Assembly (NCBI GenBank): GCA_018136815.1
Contig: CM030944.1
Span: 496,456 to 560,455 of the forward strand
DNA length: 64,000 nt
Direction: 5' to 3'
From: Isochrysis galbana
Taxonomy: Eukaryota; Haptophyta; Isochrysidales; Isochrysidaceae
Part shown: positions 63,631-64,000 of the stretch, in pieces
How the letters are laid out: each line of letters begins with the position of its first letter
Position numbering within the stretch: the first letter of the stretch is position 1
The notes under the pieces: model-generated
The model's input: the letters and a program-made list of their open reading frames with translations, nothing else
The model's database searches: none
Told to the model about the DNA's origin: nothing
Made by a program: the position numbers and the translations under genes

Positions 63631-64000
63631 CCCCCCCCCCATACTCCCGCCCCTTCGTAAAAACCTATAACCATCCCTCCCTTTCCTGATCGCCTGGCAG
63701 ATAGGGACCGGAGGAGGAGGGGCACACCCACCCACCGACGACCGGCGAGGCACGCGAGAGGGAGACGCAGGAGAAGCCTCGGGATCAGCGCACACGACGT
63801 CGAGACTAGAGAGTAGTTATTACACTAAGGAGAGGCGAACCGTGAGTAGTTGTTACACCAAGGAGAGGCGAACCGTGAATGCGACGGCGAGAGACGTGCC
63901 CGTCCTCTCGCCCGGCACGCGCAGTCCGTTCTCTCCCTCCCCTGCCTCCCCTCTGCTCTGCGAATCTCTCTCTCTGCGTATCTCTATCCCCCCCTCCTAC
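63631..64000. other. Window end, no gene recognised
   Basis: Holds a C run at 63,628-63,641 and a short direct repeat (GTAGTT, TTACAC and AAGGAGAGGCGAACCGTGA) at 63,812 and 63,844. Confidence 0.35.

Overview
The window is nuclear DNA of a GC-rich unicellular eukaryote, most likely an alga. Genes are split by short introns (about 65-375 bp, GT-AG, usually starting GTGAG or GTGTG). Mitochondrial import and respiratory assembly genes (Sam50, CIA30/NDUFAF1, an RMND1-type protein) sit beside an intron-bearing CMP-Kdo synthetase, an enzyme known in eukaryotes mainly from plants and algae. The lineage cannot be fixed from the sequence alone. Position 54,001-54,100 is a run of N, so this is a draft scaffold.

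Layout. 1-369: end of a coiled-coil gene. 2.6-4.6 kb (-): methylmalonate-semialdehyde dehydrogenase. 5.7-7.3 kb: LTR-like sequence with a 418-bp direct duplication. 7.9-12.3 kb (-): SNF2 remodeller with Tudor-like and PHD-like regions, followed by an unrecognised coding block. 13.0-15.0 kb: hAT transposon gene and its flanks. 15.5-16.9 kb (-): CMP-Kdo synthetase. 17.1-20.4 kb: repeat cluster with a gene end split by an insertion and a cytochrome b561-like fragment. 20.9-21.9 kb (-): short-chain dehydrogenase, then a 1-kb purine minisatellite. 23.2-32.5 kb: a chromovirus-type Ty3 element whose intact 2,101-residue polyprotein starts with a cytosine-methyltransferase-like domain, with inverted repeats on both sides. 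33.0-35.3 kb (-): RMND1/DUF155 gene. 36.9-37.7 kb: a complete non-autonomous hAT element with an 8-bp target duplication. 39.1-40.6 kb (-): uncharacterised Pro/Ala-rich protein. 42.9-44.3 kb: two inverted hAT fragments around a piece of a retroelement related to the chromovirus. 45.8-46.5 kb (+): CIA30/NDUFAF1. 48.0-51.3 kb: a LINE inside a Copia remnant inside a TIR element. 52.3-53.8 kb (+): family GT25 glycosyltransferase, five exons. 56.8-58.9 kb (-): Sam50, four exons. 60.8-63.3 kb: LTR-element remnant with a Pro/Ser-rich ORF.

The host genes are unrelated single genes, not operons. Several share a pyrimidine-rich tract on the coding strand just upstream of the start codon. About half of the window is transposon-derived or simple-sequence DNA. 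The most unusual item is the methyltransferase-like domain fused to the chromovirus polyprotein; a fragment of a related element lies at 43.5 kb, although it keeps only the part downstream of that domain.
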